64,000 nucleotides of DNA from JACQAP01 sp035548375 (GCA_035548375.1 DASZTG010000008.1:1-64000), one strand, 5' to 3'. Shown: positions 41,049-51,424, numbered from the stretch's first letter. Numbers and translations are program-made. Notes: generated from the letters alone by a model not told the origin.

Positions 41049-43805
41049 ATGGCCGACTATAAAAGCACGCTGAACCTCCCCGATACGCCTTTCCCGATGC
41101 GCGGCGACCTTGCGAAGCGCGAACCCGATTGGGTACGGCAGTGGCAGGAAGGCAAACTCTACGAACGCATCCGCGAAGCGTCGAAGGGGCGGCCGAAATT
41201 CATCCTGCACGACGGTCCCCCCTATGCGAACGGCGACATCCATATCGGTCACGCCGTCAACAAGATCCTGAAGGACATCGTGGTCAAGTCGAAGACGCTC
41301 GCCGGATTCGACTCCCCTTACGTACCCGGATGGGATTGCCACGGTTTGCCGATCGAGCATCAGGTCGAGAAGAAGCACGGCAAGAACATCCCGGCGGCGC
41401 AATTCCGCAAGCTTTGCCGGGATTTCGCGGCCGAGCAGATCGACCGCCAGCGCCGTGATTTCATCCGGCTGGGCGTGTTGGGAGACTGGCAGAACCCGTA
41501 CCGGACCATGGATTTCCGGACCGAGGCCGATACGATCCGCGCGCTCGACAAGATCCGCCGCAAGGGTTTTCTGTACCAGGGCGCCAAGCCGGTCTACTGG
41601 TGCCTCGACTGCCGTTCCGCGCTGGCGGAGGCCGAGGTCGAATACGAAGACAAGACATCGCCCGCAATCGACGTGGCGTTCAAGGTGCATGACAACGACG
41701 CCCTCGCCAGGGCACTCGGGTTCACGCACATCTACGAGCCGGTGTACGCGGTCATCTGGACGACGACGCCCTGGACGCTGCCCGCGAACCAGGCCGTGTC
41801 GGTGCACCCTGAATTCGACTATGTTCTCGCGAAGTTCTCCGCGGGCTACCTGATCATTGCCAGGGATCTGGCGGAGAAGAACCTCGCCGCCTACGGCGTG
41901 ACCGAACGCGAGTTCGCGGCGACGTTCAAGGGCGCGGACATCGAGAACCTGAAGCTCGACCATCCATTCCTGGATCGCATCGTACCCGTGGTGCTCGGCA
42001 CGCACGTCACCCTCGATTCCGGCACGGGGCTCGTGCACACCGCGCCCGCGCACGGCGTGGAGGACTTCGCGGTCGGCCAGCAGTACAAGCTGCCGGTCGA
42101 CAATCCCGTGGGTGACGACGGACGGTTCTTCGACAAGGTACCGCTCGTGGCGGGACTCTCGGTGTGGCAGGCCAACGACGTGGTGGTGCAGGCATTGAAG
42201 GACCGCGAGCGCCTGGTGCACATCGAGAGCCATCGCCACAGCTATCCGCACTGCTGGCGCCACAAGACGCCGCTGATCTTTCGCGCCACCAGCCAGTGGT
42301 TCATCCGCATGGACCTCGAAGGCGAGCGCGACCTGCGCAAGATCGCCCGCGCGGCGGTCGAGGCCACCGCCTTCTTCCCGGCATGGGGAGAAGCGCGCCT
42401 GGAGGCCATGATCAACAATCGTCCCGACTGGTGCGTGTCGCGCCAGCGCAACTGGGGCACGCCGATGGCGTTTTTCGTGCACAAGGAAACCGGCGAATTG
42501 CATCCGCGCACGGATGAGCTTGTGCAGCAAGTGGCGAAACGGGTCGAAGAGCAAGGCATCGAAGGCTGGTTCTCGCTTGAGGCGTCGGAGCTCATCGGTG
42601 CCGACGCCACGACATACAAGAAGCTGCCGGATACGCTCGACGTCTGGTTCGATTCCGGCACCACGCATGTATCGGTACTCGAACGCCGCGGCGAACTCGT
42701 CAAGCCGGCCGATCTGTACCTGGAAGGTTCGGACCAGCATCGCGGGTGGTTCCAGTCCTCGTTGCTGACAGGCTGCGCGATCGACGGCCGCGCGCCATAC
42801 AACGGCTTGCTGACGCACGGATTCGTCGTCGACGGCCAGGGGCGCAAGATGTCGAAGTCGCTCGGAAACGTCATCGCGCCGCAAAAGGTCATGGATACGC
42901 TTGGGGCGGATGTCCTGAGGCTGTGGATCGCGGCGACCGACTATTCCGGCGAGTTGTCGCTCTCGGACGAAATCCTGAAGCGCGTGGTCGAGAGCTATCG
43001 CCGCATTCGCAACACCTTGCGCTTCCTGCTGGCGAACCTCGACGACTTCGATCCGGCGGGGCATGCGCTGCCCGTCGTCGAATGGGTCGAGATCGACCGG
43101 TACGCCCTGCAGATGGCGGAGCGCCTGCAGCGCCTGGTGTTGAAGGACTACGAATCGTACGAGTTCCATTACGTCATGCAGAAAGTGCAGGCCTTCTGCT
43201 CGGAGGACCTGGGCGGCTTCTATCTGGATGCCCTGAAGGACAGGCTGTATACGTCGGCGAAGGATTCCAGGGCGCGCCGGTCCGCCCAGAACGCGCTCTG
43301 GCAGATCACGCACAGCCTGCTCCGATTGATGGCTCCCGTGCTCTCGTTCACCGCCGACGAGGCGTGGCCGATCTTCACGCGCAATGCGAACGACAGCGTG
43401 CTGCTGCATACCTGGCACCAGTTTCCCAATGCCGGCGGCGACCTGTGCGAGCGCTGGGACAAGATCCGCGTCGTGCGATCCGAAGTGCAGAAGGAACTCG
43501 AGGCGTTGCGCGCGGCCGGAAAAATCGGCTCCGCCTTGCAGGCCGATGTCGAAATCCATGTCGACGGCGAGCGCTTCCCTCTGCTGAATTCGCTGGGAGA
43601 CGACCTGCGCTTCGTGCTCAATACCTCACAGGCGAAGGTAGTCCACGGCCCCGCGGCCATCGTCGTGCGCCCGAGCGAGCAAAAAAAATGCGAACGTTGC
43701 TGGCATTACCGGGCCGACGTCGGCGCGGATCCGGCCCACCCCGAAATCTGCGGCCGCTGCACGCAGAATCTCTACGGGGCCGGAGAGAAGCGCACGCATG
43801 CGTAG
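41049..43805 (+). CDS. ileS: Isoleucyl-tRNA synthetase
   Basis: This 918-residue class Ia synthetase has the HIGH motif in PPYANGDIHIGHAVNKIL and KMSKS in GRKMSKSLGNVI. The editing (CP1) domain region includes WTTTPWTLPANQAVSVHPE. The C-terminal zinc site is complete (CERCWHY and CGRCTQNLYG), so this is the eubacterial type 1 enzyme with full length. The ATG at 41049 is chosen; the frame upstream has only a TTG. It overlaps lspA by eight bases. Confidence 0.97.
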   Translation: MADYKSTLNLPDTPFPMRGDLAKREPDWVRQWQEGKLYERIREASKGRPKFILHDGPPYANGDIHIGHAVNKILKDIVVKSKTLAGFDSPYVPGWDCHGLPIEHQVEKKHGKNIPAAQFRKLCRDFAAEQIDRQRRDFIRLGVLGDWQNPYRTMDFRTEADTIRALDKIRRKGFLYQGAKPVYWCLDCRSALAEAEVEYEDKTSPAIDVAFKVHDNDALARALGFTHIYEPVYAVIWTTTPWTLPANQAVSVHPEFDYVLAKFSAGYLIIARDLAEKNLAAYGVTEREFAATFKGADIENLKLDHPFLDRIVPVVLGTHVTLDSGTGLVHTAPAHGVEDFAVGQQYKLPVDNPVGDDGRFFDKVPLVAGLSVWQANDVVVQALKDRERLVHIESHRHSYPHCWRHKTPLIFRATSQWFIRMDLEGERDLRKIARAAVEATAFFPAWGEARLEAMINNRPDWCVSRQRNWGTPMAFFVHKETGELHPRTDELVQQVAKRVEEQGIEGWFSLEASELIGADATTYKKLPDTLDVWFDSGTTHVSVLERRGELVKPADLYLEGSDQHRGWFQSSLLTGCAIDGRAPYNGLLTHGFVVDGQGRKMSKSLGNVIAPQKVMDTLGADVLRLWIAATDYSGELSLSDEILKRVVESYRRIRNTLRFLLANLDDFDPAGHALPVVEWVEIDRYALQMAERLQRLVLKDYESYEFHYVMQKVQAFCSEDLGGFYLDALKDRLYTSAKDSRARRSAQNALWQITHSLLRLMAPVLSFTADEAWPIFTRNANDSVLLHTWHQFPNAGGDLCERWDKIRVVRSEVQKELEALRAAGKIGSALQADVEIHVDGERFPLLNSLGDDLRFVLNTSQAKVVHGPAAIVVRPSEQKKCERCWHYRADVGADPAHPEICGRCTQNLYGAGEKRTHA

Positions 43806-44307
43806 CATAGCCGCGTGGCTGGTGGTGAGCGGCATGCTGGTATTGCTCGACCAGGCATCGAAGATCGTCATCCAGCATGCGCTGCAGCCGGGACAGACCG
43901 TCGACGTGTTGCCGCCGGTGCTTTCGCTGGTGCTGGCCTACAACCCGGGCGCGGCGTTCAGCTTCCTGGCGTCGGGTTCCGGCTGGCAGCGGTATTTCTT
44001 CCTGGCCATCGCGTTGATCGCGTCGGTGTTGATTCTCTACATGATGCTCAAGCACAAATCCGATCGTTTCCTCTGCGTGGCGCTCGCGTTCGTGCTGGGC
44101 GGCGCGGTCGGGAACCTGGTCGATCGCGTCTTGCACGGCGCGGTCGTGGACTTCATCCTGGTGCGCTGGCCGGGTGGACCGCGGTTGTTCGATCCATGGC
44201 CGGCATTCAATGTCGCCGATTCCTGCATCACGATCGGTGCCGCGCTCTTGATCTGGGACAGCTTTCGCCGGACCGGAGTGCAGCGAGGCGGCGCGCGCCC
44301 GTCATAG
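43798..44307 (+). CDS. lspA: Lipoprotein signal peptidase
   Basis: This 169-residue inner-membrane aspartyl peptidase cleaves prolipoproteins after lipidation. It has four helices. LVLLDQASKIVIQ comes first, followed by YNPGAAFSFLA and GAVGNLVDRVLHGAVVDFI with the first catalytic aspartate. FNVADSCITIGAALL carries the second. It starts inside the ileS end, as is normal. The many lipoproteins in this window are its expected substrates. Confidence 0.96.
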   Translation: MRSIAAWLVVSGMLVLLDQASKIVIQHALQPGQTVDVLPPVLSLVLAYNPGAAFSFLASGSGWQRYFFLAIALIASVLILYMMLKHKSDRFLCVALAFVLGGAVGNLVDRVLHGAVVDFILVRWPGGPRLFDPWPAFNVADSCITIGAALLIWDSFRRTGVQRGGARPS

Positions 44308-44364
44308 GATCGGTCGATGCACGCGCGGGCGTATAATTCCGCCACCCCTTCGACATTCGCGAAC

Positions 44365-45288
44365 ATGGAAGTTTTACTGGCAAATCCCCGCGGTTTTTGC
44401 GCCGGCGTCGATCGCGCGATCGAGATCGTCGAGCGCGCGCTCCAGCAGCACGGCGCGCCGATCTACGTGCGCCATGAGGTCGTGCACAACAAGTACGTCG
44501 TCAACGACCTGCGGGCCAAGGGCGCGGTTTTCGTCGAGGACCTGGTCGAGGTCCCGGAAGGCGCGACGCTCATATTCAGCGCGCATGGCGTTTCGCAGGC
44601 GGTTCGCCGCGAAGCTCAAGCGCGGAAATTGAACATATTCGACGCGACCTGCCCGCTGGTGACAAAAGTGCACGTCGAGGTCGGCAAGATGCACGAAGGC
44701 AGCCGCGAGATCGTGATGATCGGCCATGCCGGCCATCCCGAGGTCGAGGGAACCATGGGCCAGGTGGCCAGCGGCATGTACCTCGTCGAGTCGATCCATG
44801 ACGTCGAGAAGTTGCAGGTGAAGGACCCCGACAACCTCGCCTTCGTTACCCAGACGACGCTGTCGGTCGACGATGCAAAGGCAATCACGGACGCCCTGCG
44901 CCGGCGCTTTCCCTCGATCGTCGGTCCCAAGAAGGACGACATCTGCTACGCCACGCAGAATCGCCAGGATGCGGTCAAGGTCCTGGCGCGCAACTGCGAC
45001 GTCGTGATCGTGGTGGGCTCGCCCAACAGTTCCAATTCGAACCGGCTTCGCGAAGTGGCGGCCAATCTCGGCGTGCCGGCGTACATGCTCGACGACGCGG
45101 CGGCACTCGATCCCGCGTGGGTAAGGGGCAGGAAGACCGTGGGAGTGACCGCAGGGGCTTCCGCGCCCGAAGTCCTCGTGCAGGCCGTCATTGCCCGGCT
45201 GAATGCGCTCGGCGCGGTTTCCGTTCGCCAGCTCGACGGCACGCCGGAGCGGGTGACGTTCCCGTTGCCGAAGGCATTGGCCGGTTAG
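44365..45288 (+). CDS. ispH: 4-hydroxy-3-methylbut-2-enyl diphosphate reductase
   Basis: This 307-residue 4Fe-4S enzyme carries out the last step of the MEP isoprenoid pathway. Cluster cysteines are in NPRGFCAGVDRAIEIVE, IFDATCPLVTKVH and DDICYATQNRQDAV. IFSAHGVSQ and IGHAGHPEVEGTMGQ are the other active-site segments, and PNSSNSNRLREVA binds the diphosphate. A TATAAT at 44332-44337 suggests it also has its own promoter, though a -35 is not clear. Confidence 0.97.
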   Translation: MEVLLANPRGFCAGVDRAIEIVERALQQHGAPIYVRHEVVHNKYVVNDLRAKGAVFVEDLVEVPEGATLIFSAHGVSQAVRREAQARKLNIFDATCPLVTKVHVEVGKMHEGSREIVMIGHAGHPEVEGTMGQVASGMYLVESIHDVEKLQVKDPDNLAFVTQTTLSVDDAKAITDALRRRFPSIVGPKKDDICYATQNRQDAVKVLARNCDVVIVVGSPNSSNSNRLREVAANLGVPAYMLDDAAALDPAWVRGRKTVGVTAGASAPEVLVQAVIARLNALGAVSVRQLDGTPERVTFPLPKALAG

Positions 45289-45308
45289 CGCGGCCAGACA
45301 CACCAAAG

Positions 45309-45336
45309 AAAACGGCCCGCGTTTGCGGGCCGTTTT
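45309..45336. terminator. Bidirectional terminator between ispH and pilY1
   Basis: AAAACGGCCCGC and its exact complement form a 12-base stem with a four-base loop, followed on the plus strand by TTTTTTCTT (overlapping the stem end). It serves both convergent genes. Confidence 0.9.
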
Positions 45337-45359
45337 TTCTTGCCGGAACCCCGGGGCGA

Positions 45360-48300
45360 TTACTTGATGATTTCGCGCCAGGAGGTGCGTTTGCCGCTCG
45401 CGGTCGATCCGCCGATGTTCACGCCGAAGGTCGACTTCGTGCCGCTGGCGTCGGTGGAGATGGCCTTGAGCGAACCACCTGGCAGACGGACGACCACGAG
45501 GCCCACCGTGATGGCGTTGCCCAGCTTGTTCGCGACTGCGTTGTTGGGCGACGTCGCGATGTACTGGCCACTCTGGTAGTTGAACTGGTAGAGCCAGCTC
45601 TCGCCGCCGATCGTGCAGGCATCGGTGTTCGGCACGTTCGTTATGACGAGCAGCGTGCCGAGCACCAGTTGCGGATCGATGTTGACGCGCTCGCCCGGCG
45701 TATCGTTGCTCGGGTTGAAATCGACGTACCAGCCGTTGTTCGAGTTCCAGTCGACCGCGTTCTTGGTGGTCGTACGCGTGTTGTCGTCGATGATGGTGAT
45801 CGTTTGCTTGACCAGGTTATTGCCGGACGCCCGCAGGTTTCCGTAGCTCGTGCCCTTGTCCTTGAAGGCATAGAAGCTCTGCTGGTAGGCATCCGTCGAA
45901 GCAGGCGACCACGTCGCCGGGTCTGTCAGGTCGGTCGTCCCGAGGTAGCGGCCCGTGCCGAAGTAAACGACGCGATTGCCCTGGATGTCCGCGAGTTCCG
46001 GCCTCGTGGTGACAGATTGCGGACGGCTGGCCGAGTCGGCCAGCGTGGCAAGCTTCAGGATGCCCGGCGTGGCGGATGTCATGTCGAAGCGCCAGACATT
46101 GCCCAGCAAATCGCCGCCATAGACGTACTTGCCGGTGTTGTCGATGTTGGCGTTGTCGGCCCAGACCGCGATTTTCCCAAGGCCGGCCGGAGAGGTCGTC
46201 GTGCCCGTGGTGGTATCGAGCTTGGACAGCACCGCGCCGGTGGCGAGGTCGAGCACGAACAGGAATGCCTTGCCCGTGCCGGGGCTGACGTTGTTGTATC
46301 CCGATCCAACCATCACAACCCATTTTCCGTCCGTGGGTCGCTTGGAGATCACCGCGTTGCCGTACGTCAACCCGAGGTCGGTATCGGAGATGGAGCACAA
46401 GGTGCTGTCGGAGCAGAACTCCCACAGGGCCTTCGGAGTCGTCGGGTCGGTTACGTCGAGCGCATAGTAGCCGCGTCCGCCACTATTCAGGCCGGCGATC
46501 AGGACCGTGTGCCAGGCGCCGCCGAAGTATGCATCCATCAATTCCGGCGAGCCGTCGGCGAAGTATTGGTGCTTGGCGGCGTAGTTGATGTCCGCGAGCT
46601 TGTACAGGTTCGGAAGGATAGGCTTGGGGATGTAGGCCCACATTTCGGCACCGGTATCGCCGTTGAAGGCATGCAACATGCCGTCGTTCGCCGCGATGAA
46701 CAGCGTAGGCTGGCGGCTCGCGTTGGACAGCTTGAATGTCGCATAGGAGGGCGTCACCGCGTCGCCGAACGCAAAGCGCGGATCGCGCAGGAATGCCGGC
46801 GTCGCGTTGACCGTGTCGCCGAGGATGTGCGTGCGATCGCGATATACGCCGCCCTCGTTCACCGTCTGGCCGCGCAGGAAGCCGACCAGGTTCAGGCCGC
46901 TGTTCGCGGTCGTCAACTGGGGCGTCGTCAGCGTAATGCACTGGGACAGATTGCTGGTGGGCACGCACTTGTTGTCGAAGAACGCCTTTTCCGCGGCGGT
47001 CATTCCCGCGTAGGCGAACGACTTCAGCTTGGTGGTCGCCGTGCTGTCGAACATGTAGATGGTGCGCGAATCCGACGAGGCGCTGGTCTGGGCATCGAGC
47101 AGCGTTTGCGCAGACCAGAGGATGGTCGGATCGACCGCACCCGTTTGCGTGTCGATCGTTTGCTTGACGACTTCGCCGGCCCATTCGACAGTCGTATAGG
47201 TGGAACTGAAAATCGCGTTGTCGGTCGGCGTGATGTTCGGGCTGCTGGTCGCGGATGCCGCCGCGGCCGCCGTCCGCGTGTTCAGTCCGGCGAGCGCGCC
47301 GCTCAAGCCCGTTGCGAGCTGCGCGGGGTTCTTGGCCTGGTAAAACGTTCCGTGGCCATCCACTGCCGCGTGCCACAGGTCGTCCAGCGCGGACAAATCG
47401 TCATGCACCGGCGCGGGCCAGACGCAGGTGCCGGTCGTCCAGAAGCAGGCATTGTTGGCCTGGTTCTTGATGTTGGCGAAATCGCCGGTAGTGGCCGTTT
47501 CATAATTGGTCGTGGGATCGAACGTCATGAGGCCGTCGACTAGGCCGAGCGTGAACGTGGTCATGTGCTGCCACGCCGCAGAGTCCTTGGGCGAGGTGGG
47601 CACGTTGTTCTTGGAGACGTCGACATTGGCCGCGTTCTTGGAGCCTGCCGGGCGCAGGTCCGTCTGGTAGTAATACGCCGCCGTGTCCGCCAGGGTATCG
47701 GTCGTGCCGCCGATATCCGCGGTCGACGTCGAACTGGTCGTGACCACGGTATTCGCGGGCACGGCAGTCGACACGCACGAACCGGTGCTGCTGGAGGTGG
47801 TGTTGGTCGTGGTGCCGGACAGCGCGACCGATCCGCTCAATGGCGTGACGATTTTCTGGACCGCAACGGTAGTCGTGATTTTCTTCTTGCCGCCGGTACA
47901 TCCGGAAGTCGTCGACGTATAACTGGTCGTCGTCGTGGTCGTGGTCTTGGAGCCGGTGGCGCCGCCGTCCCAAAGCGGGGAGGGCGTGACGTCCTGGTTG
48001 TTGTCGTAGTTGCCTATCGTGTTGCCGCTGAGGTCCTGGCTGCTGTTGCCGTTCCAGTAGCCGTCCGTGGTCATGATCGTGAAGTTCTGCTGGCAGGAGT
48101 ACTGGACCGGATCCTGGCTCATGCCCTTGTTGAGGCCGGTGGTGATGCCGGCGAAATGGCGCCCGACTCGCGAAAGCGCTTCGCGCAGGGGCGTGCCGCC
48201 GCTCGGGGTCTGCGAATAGAACAGGTTGTACCAGGACTGTTTCTGCGAAGAGTCGAACGTGGCAATCGGCAGGTAGTAGCTGGTGCTCACCGGGCTGCCG

Positions 48301-49661
48301 GGGTTGATGGTGATGAAACCCACGCGGTAGCGGTTGTCGATCGGCAGGAAGGCCTGCCCTGCCGCGGTCTTCATGAATTGAATGCGAGTGCGGTAGTAGG
48401 CGTACCAGTTCGCGAAATTCGTCATTTCTTCCGAGTACGTGCAGCTCGGCGCGGAGGCGCAATCGATGCGATTCGGCCTGCCGCCGTAACTCGTCGTCGC
48501 CGGCACGATGTTGGTCCGTGTGAACTTGCCGTACCTCGGGTAGAGGTAGGTCGACGTGTACTTTGCCTGGCAGGTGCCGGCGCCGGTGACGGGGGCGTTT
48601 GCGTTCGCGTTGGCGAGCGTATTGCAATAGCGGACGAACGCGGGATTGACGTTGGTGCCAGAAGGTGCGGTAGCGGCGACGCAGGTCGTCAGGTTCGTGT
48701 CCGAGCAGTATTCCGTCGGCGTGATCGTGTAGTAGTGGGGAACCGAATTGATGGACTTGCGGTAGTCGAAGCCGTTGCGCTTCGCCGATACCGTGCAGCT
48801 GCTGCCGCTGGCGGCGGCAGATACGTTGGTGCTCGGGCTGGTGGGAACCGAATAGGAAAACGTGGTTGACGTCACCGCAGTAACCAGCGCGGTCGTCGTG
48901 TTGATGACAGCGCGGGTGGTGCCGGATGTGCAGTTCACGTTCAGGATGTCAGCGACCAGCAACCCATGGCCGGTCTTGGCCACCGTGACGGTAGCCGTGC
49001 CGGCGGCCTTCGATATCGACATGCCGGTGCCGACGTTGATGGCACCGTCCGCGGATTCCGGGTAGCCGTAGGTGACGCCTTCGCTGGGCGTCGCGGTCGG
49101 CGGAACCCGGTATTCGAACGTCGCGTTGGTATCGATGCCGTTTTGCTTGCACAGCGTCAATCCGGAGTCGCTGCAATAAACGACCTCAGGATATTTGGAC
49201 GTCAGGTCCAGCGTGCCCGAACCGCTATCGAAGGCATTGTTCAGGACGGCAGCCCATTTTGCGCTGGTGTTGTATGACCCGAGGCTGGTCCCGTTGTAGC
49301 TGACGGCGGGCTTGTAGGTGAGCAACGGGTTGTAATAGGCGCCATTGAACTGCGCGGAATAGAACGGCGGATCGCCGTTCACGCAATTGTCGTAGTCGCC
49401 GCTGCTTGCACTGTTTACTCGCGTCTTGCAGGTTCCGGTTCCGCCGTCGACGATGAAGTCGGGCAGATAGTCCCATGCCATCGATCCCGAGGCGTCCAGC
49501 GTGAACATCAGGTTCGGCAGGACGGAGGCACTGGCCGAGCTTGCGAGCGGCGCGGTCGCGATATCCGTGGTGGCTGCCCCGGTTGGTCCGCTTGCGGCCA
49601 ACGCGGTGGCCAGCAACAGGCCTGCCAGGGATTGAAGGAACTTGCGCTCGGGGGTTTTCAT
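45360..49661 (-). CDS. pilY1: Type IV pilus biogenesis/adhesin protein PilY1
   Basis: This 1433-residue secreted protein has a signal peptide ending TGAA. The N-terminal half contains a von Willebrand A-like region with the MIDAS motif LDASGSMAW near residue 55 and later FTIMTTDGYWNG. A threonine-rich low-complexity patch (runs of T and S around TSYTSTTSGCTGG) lies in the middle. The C-terminal third is the PilY1 beta-propeller: LFIAANDGMLHAFNGDTGAE, WAYIPKPILPNLYKL and YYALDVTDPTTPKALWEF. In other bacteria PilY1 sits at the pilus tip, aids extension and adhesion and needs calcium. A calcium-site candidate is DNANIDNTGKY. It is the last gene of the minor pilin operon. Confidence 0.93.
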   Translation of the reverse strand: MKTPERKFLQSLAGLLLATALAASGPTGAATTDIATAPLASSASASVLPNLMFTLDASGSMAWDYLPDFIVDGGTGTCKTRVNSASSGDYDNCVNGDPPFYSAQFNGAYYNPLLTYKPAVSYNGTSLGSYNTSAKWAAVLNNAFDSGSGTLDLTSKYPEVVYCSDSGLTLCKQNGIDTNATFEYRVPPTATPSEGVTYGYPESADGAINVGTGMSISKAAGTATVTVAKTGHGLLVADILNVNCTSGTTRAVINTTTALVTAVTSTTFSYSVPTSPSTNVSAAASGSSCTVSAKRNGFDYRKSINSVPHYYTITPTEYCSDTNLTTCVAATAPSGTNVNPAFVRYCNTLANANANAPVTGAGTCQAKYTSTYLYPRYGKFTRTNIVPATTSYGGRPNRIDCASAPSCTYSEEMTNFANWYAYYRTRIQFMKTAAGQAFLPIDNRYRVGFITINPGSPVSTSYYLPIATFDSSQKQSWYNLFYSQTPSGGTPLREALSRVGRHFAGITTGLNKGMSQDPVQYSCQQNFTIMTTDGYWNGNSSQDLSGNTIGNYDNNQDVTPSPLWDGGATGSKTTTTTTTSYTSTTSGCTGGKKKITTTVAVQKIVTPLSGSVALSGTTTNTTSSSTGSCVSTAVPANTVVTTSSTSTADIGGTTDTLADTAAYYYQTDLRPAGSKNAANVDVSKNNVPTSPKDSAAWQHMTTFTLGLVDGLMTFDPTTNYETATTGDFANIKNQANNACFWTTGTCVWPAPVHDDLSALDDLWHAAVDGHGTFYQAKNPAQLATGLSGALAGLNTRTAAAAASATSSPNITPTDNAIFSSTYTTVEWAGEVVKQTIDTQTGAVDPTILWSAQTLLDAQTSASSDSRTIYMFDSTATTKLKSFAYAGMTAAEKAFFDNKCVPTSNLSQCITLTTPQLTTANSGLNLVGFLRGQTVNEGGVYRDRTHILGDTVNATPAFLRDPRFAFGDAVTPSYATFKLSNASRQPTLFIAANDGMLHAFNGDTGAEMWAYIPKPILPNLYKLADINYAAKHQYFADGSPELMDAYFGGAWHTVLIAGLNSGGRGYYALDVTDPTTPKALWEFCSDSTLCSISDTDLGLTYGNAVISKRPTDGKWVVMVGSGYNNVSPGTGKAFLFVLDLATGAVLSKLDTTTGTTTSPAGLGKIAVWADNANIDNTGKYVYGGDLLGNVWRFDMTSATPGILKLATLADSASRPQSVTTRPELADIQGNRVVYFGTGRYLGTTDLTDPATWSPASTDAYQQSFYAFKDKGTSYGNLRASGNNLVKQTITIIDDNTRTTTKNAVDWNSNNGWYVDFNPSNDTPGERVNIDPQLVLGTLLVITNVPNTDACTIGGESWLYQFNYQSGQYIATSPNNAVANKLGNAITVGLVVVRLPGGSLKAISTDASGTKSTFGVNIGGSTASGKRTSWREIIK

Positions 49662-49695
49662 GGAAGTCTCCAGGATGCTGGGACGGGTCGGAAAT

Positions 49696-50322
49696 TTAGT
49701 TGGTGATGGCAGCCATCGACTGCACGTAGCTGACCGTGTTGCGCGGACCCTGGGCCCGCACGGTAATGCGATAGAAGATTTGCGGATTGCCCTGGAACAC
49801 GGTGGATCCCACGGACATGCTGCCGCCCGTGGTGACCGCGCCAACGGCCTGGGACTGCCCGCATTGGTTCGGGTTGCCGGTGGCGACGTTGTTGGCGTTG
49901 TAGGCCGTATTCGGCTCGGTGCACATGCGATGGATGACATACGAAATCACATTGCCTGCCGCATCCGGCGCACCGCCGTTGACATAGACGGCGTCGCTCC
50001 AGGTCGAGGAGCTGGACCAATCAGGTTCGGTGTAGGACGTCGAGGAATAGAAGCCGTCGGGCAAGCTCGTATTGTTGAGGGCAGTCGATCCCGCGCGCGC
50101 GAGCAGCCACTGGAATGCGGTTTCGATGCCCTGGTCGGCCGCGTTGACCGATGCCTTCTTGAAGCCAAGGTTGCCGGCGACGACGTTGGCCGTGTCGATC
50201 GAGCGAGACATGCCGATGGCGGCGAGCGTCATCGACACCAGGACGATCAGCGCGATGATCAGCACGACGCCAGACTGCCGGGCAGCCGGTGCCTGTGCAT
50301 GCGGGTAGCGGACGATGCTCAT
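49696..50322 (-). CDS. pilX: Type IV pilus minor pilin PilX
   Basis: This 208-residue minor pilin of the PilX type has a hydrophobic segment (QSGVVLIIALIVLVSMTLAA) starting about residue 16, followed by a helix with NVVAGNLGFKKASVNAADQG, the usual PilX feature. It lacks the canonical GFTLIE processing site, which is normal for PilX-like proteins. The rest is a variable globular domain with two cysteines that could pair. Its ATG overlaps the pilW stop (ATGA). Located just before pilY1, with which PilX proteins act in priming assembly. Confidence 0.85.
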   Translation of the reverse strand: MSIVRYPHAQAPAARQSGVVLIIALIVLVSMTLAAIGMSRSIDTANVVAGNLGFKKASVNAADQGIETAFQWLLARAGSTALNNTSLPDGFYSSTSYTEPDWSSSSTWSDAVYVNGGAPDAAGNVISYVIHRMCTEPNTAYNANNVATGNPNQCGQSQAVGAVTTGGSMSVGSTVFQGNPQIFYRITVRAQGPRNTVSYVQSMAAITN

Positions 50323-51410
50323 AGTTGCTGCCATATCATGTTGCGAAGCGGGATGGTGGTTTCGAACACGCGATAGCGGTAGCACTTCCAGTTCGCGTCG
50401 CTCGTCAGGTCGAATGTGCCGCCGGCCCAGGTCGGCGCGGAAGTAGTGGCGTCGCACGGACCGCCCTGCGTATTCGGCTTCTCCGGTAACGCGCTACGAG
50501 CAACGAGCGCAACTCGCACGCTGAGCACGCGCAGCCAGTCGAAATTCGTCGGCGTGCCCGGCATGGCATTCGTGTAGTTATCCACCTGGCCATCGCCAAC
50601 CGAATACGTGGCGTTGTCCACGGTGCCATTGTTCACGCCATCGTCATGACCGTACTGAGCCTTCAGGCTGACGATGTTGTCGGCAACGATGACCGGCGTG
50701 GTAGAGCCATAGGCCGAGCTCATCGTAAGTTGCGAGTTCGAAATGCTGTAGGTGTCGCGCGTGAGCGTGGTGCCGAGATTGAAGGCCATGCCGTTGGTCG
50801 AATAGGAGGGCCAGGAGATGTCGGAATTGTTGTACTGCCCCGTGGCCGAGTCGTGGAGCACCTGGTCGGTGCTGCCGGTCACCGTGGGCAAGCCCGTCGC
50901 CTGGATCATCGTGCAATCCTTGCCGGCTTCGGCAAGCACCAGCAGGTTGTTGAGAGCGATGCCGAAGCGGTTGCTTACCCGGATGGTCGATGTCGCGTTG
51001 GCCATGTTCTGGGTGACGTTGATCGAGCTCGCGAGCAACGGCGAATTGCCGTAAGTCACCGTGATCGAGTCGGGGATCGCGTTGCTTGCGCCTGGAGCAA
51101 TGAGTACCTGGCTCAGCTGGTAGCTCGGGATGACCTGCGGGGATGCGGTGTTGTTGTACGACCGCAAGGTGCAGCCGATGAGATTCTGGTTGTTGATGCC
51201 CAGGCCCGCCAGCCTCAGCTCGCGTTCGATCGTGTACAGGCCGAGCGCGCCGAATTGCTGGGCATCGCCGCCGCTGGTCGACGTGCGCTTGATGCTTTCG
51301 GATACGGCGAACACCTGGAAAATGATGATGGTGCCCAGCAAGGCGATGACCATCGCCACCATCACTTCCACGAGGCTGAATCCGGCTGCGTTCTTCATGC
51401 GAATGGCCAT
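50319..51410 (-). CDS. pilW: Type IV pilus minor pilin PilW
   Basis: This 363-residue minor pilin begins with a prepilin signal: MKNAAGFSLVEVMVAMVIAL, with cleavage expected between glycine and phenylalanine. TLRSYNNTASPQVIPSYQ and FDWLRVLSVRVALVARS are typical of PilW; the large middle domain is serine- and threonine-rich. It is longer than the surrounding pilins, as PilW usually is. The ATG at 51410 has AAGGAT upstream; a second ATG four codons later is also possible. Confidence 0.87.
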   Translation of the reverse strand: MAIRMKNAAGFSLVEVMVAMVIALLGTIIIFQVFAVSESIKRTSTSGGDAQQFGALGLYTIERELRLAGLGINNQNLIGCTLRSYNNTASPQVIPSYQLSQVLIAPGASNAIPDSITVTYGNSPLLASSINVTQNMANATSTIRVSNRFGIALNNLLVLAEAGKDCTMIQATGLPTVTGSTDQVLHDSATGQYNNSDISWPSYSTNGMAFNLGTTLTRDTYSISNSQLTMSSAYGSTTPVIVADNIVSLKAQYGHDDGVNNGTVDNATYSVGDGQVDNYTNAMPGTPTNFDWLRVLSVRVALVARSALPEKPNTQGGPCDATTSAPTWAGGTFDLTSDANWKCYRYRVFETTIPLRNMIWQQL

Positions 51411-51424
51411 TTCGGATCCTTTTC

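Noticed and set aside
40968..43559. A very long open frame antisense to ileS.
   Set aside because: It is a reading-frame shadow of a GC-rich gene; the translation has no motif, and ileS with complete HIGH, KMSKS and zinc sites explains the region.
45117..47543. An 800-residue plus-strand frame opposite pilY1.
   Set aside because: It is arginine- and alanine-rich shadow sequence without motifs; pilY1 is clear on the other strand.
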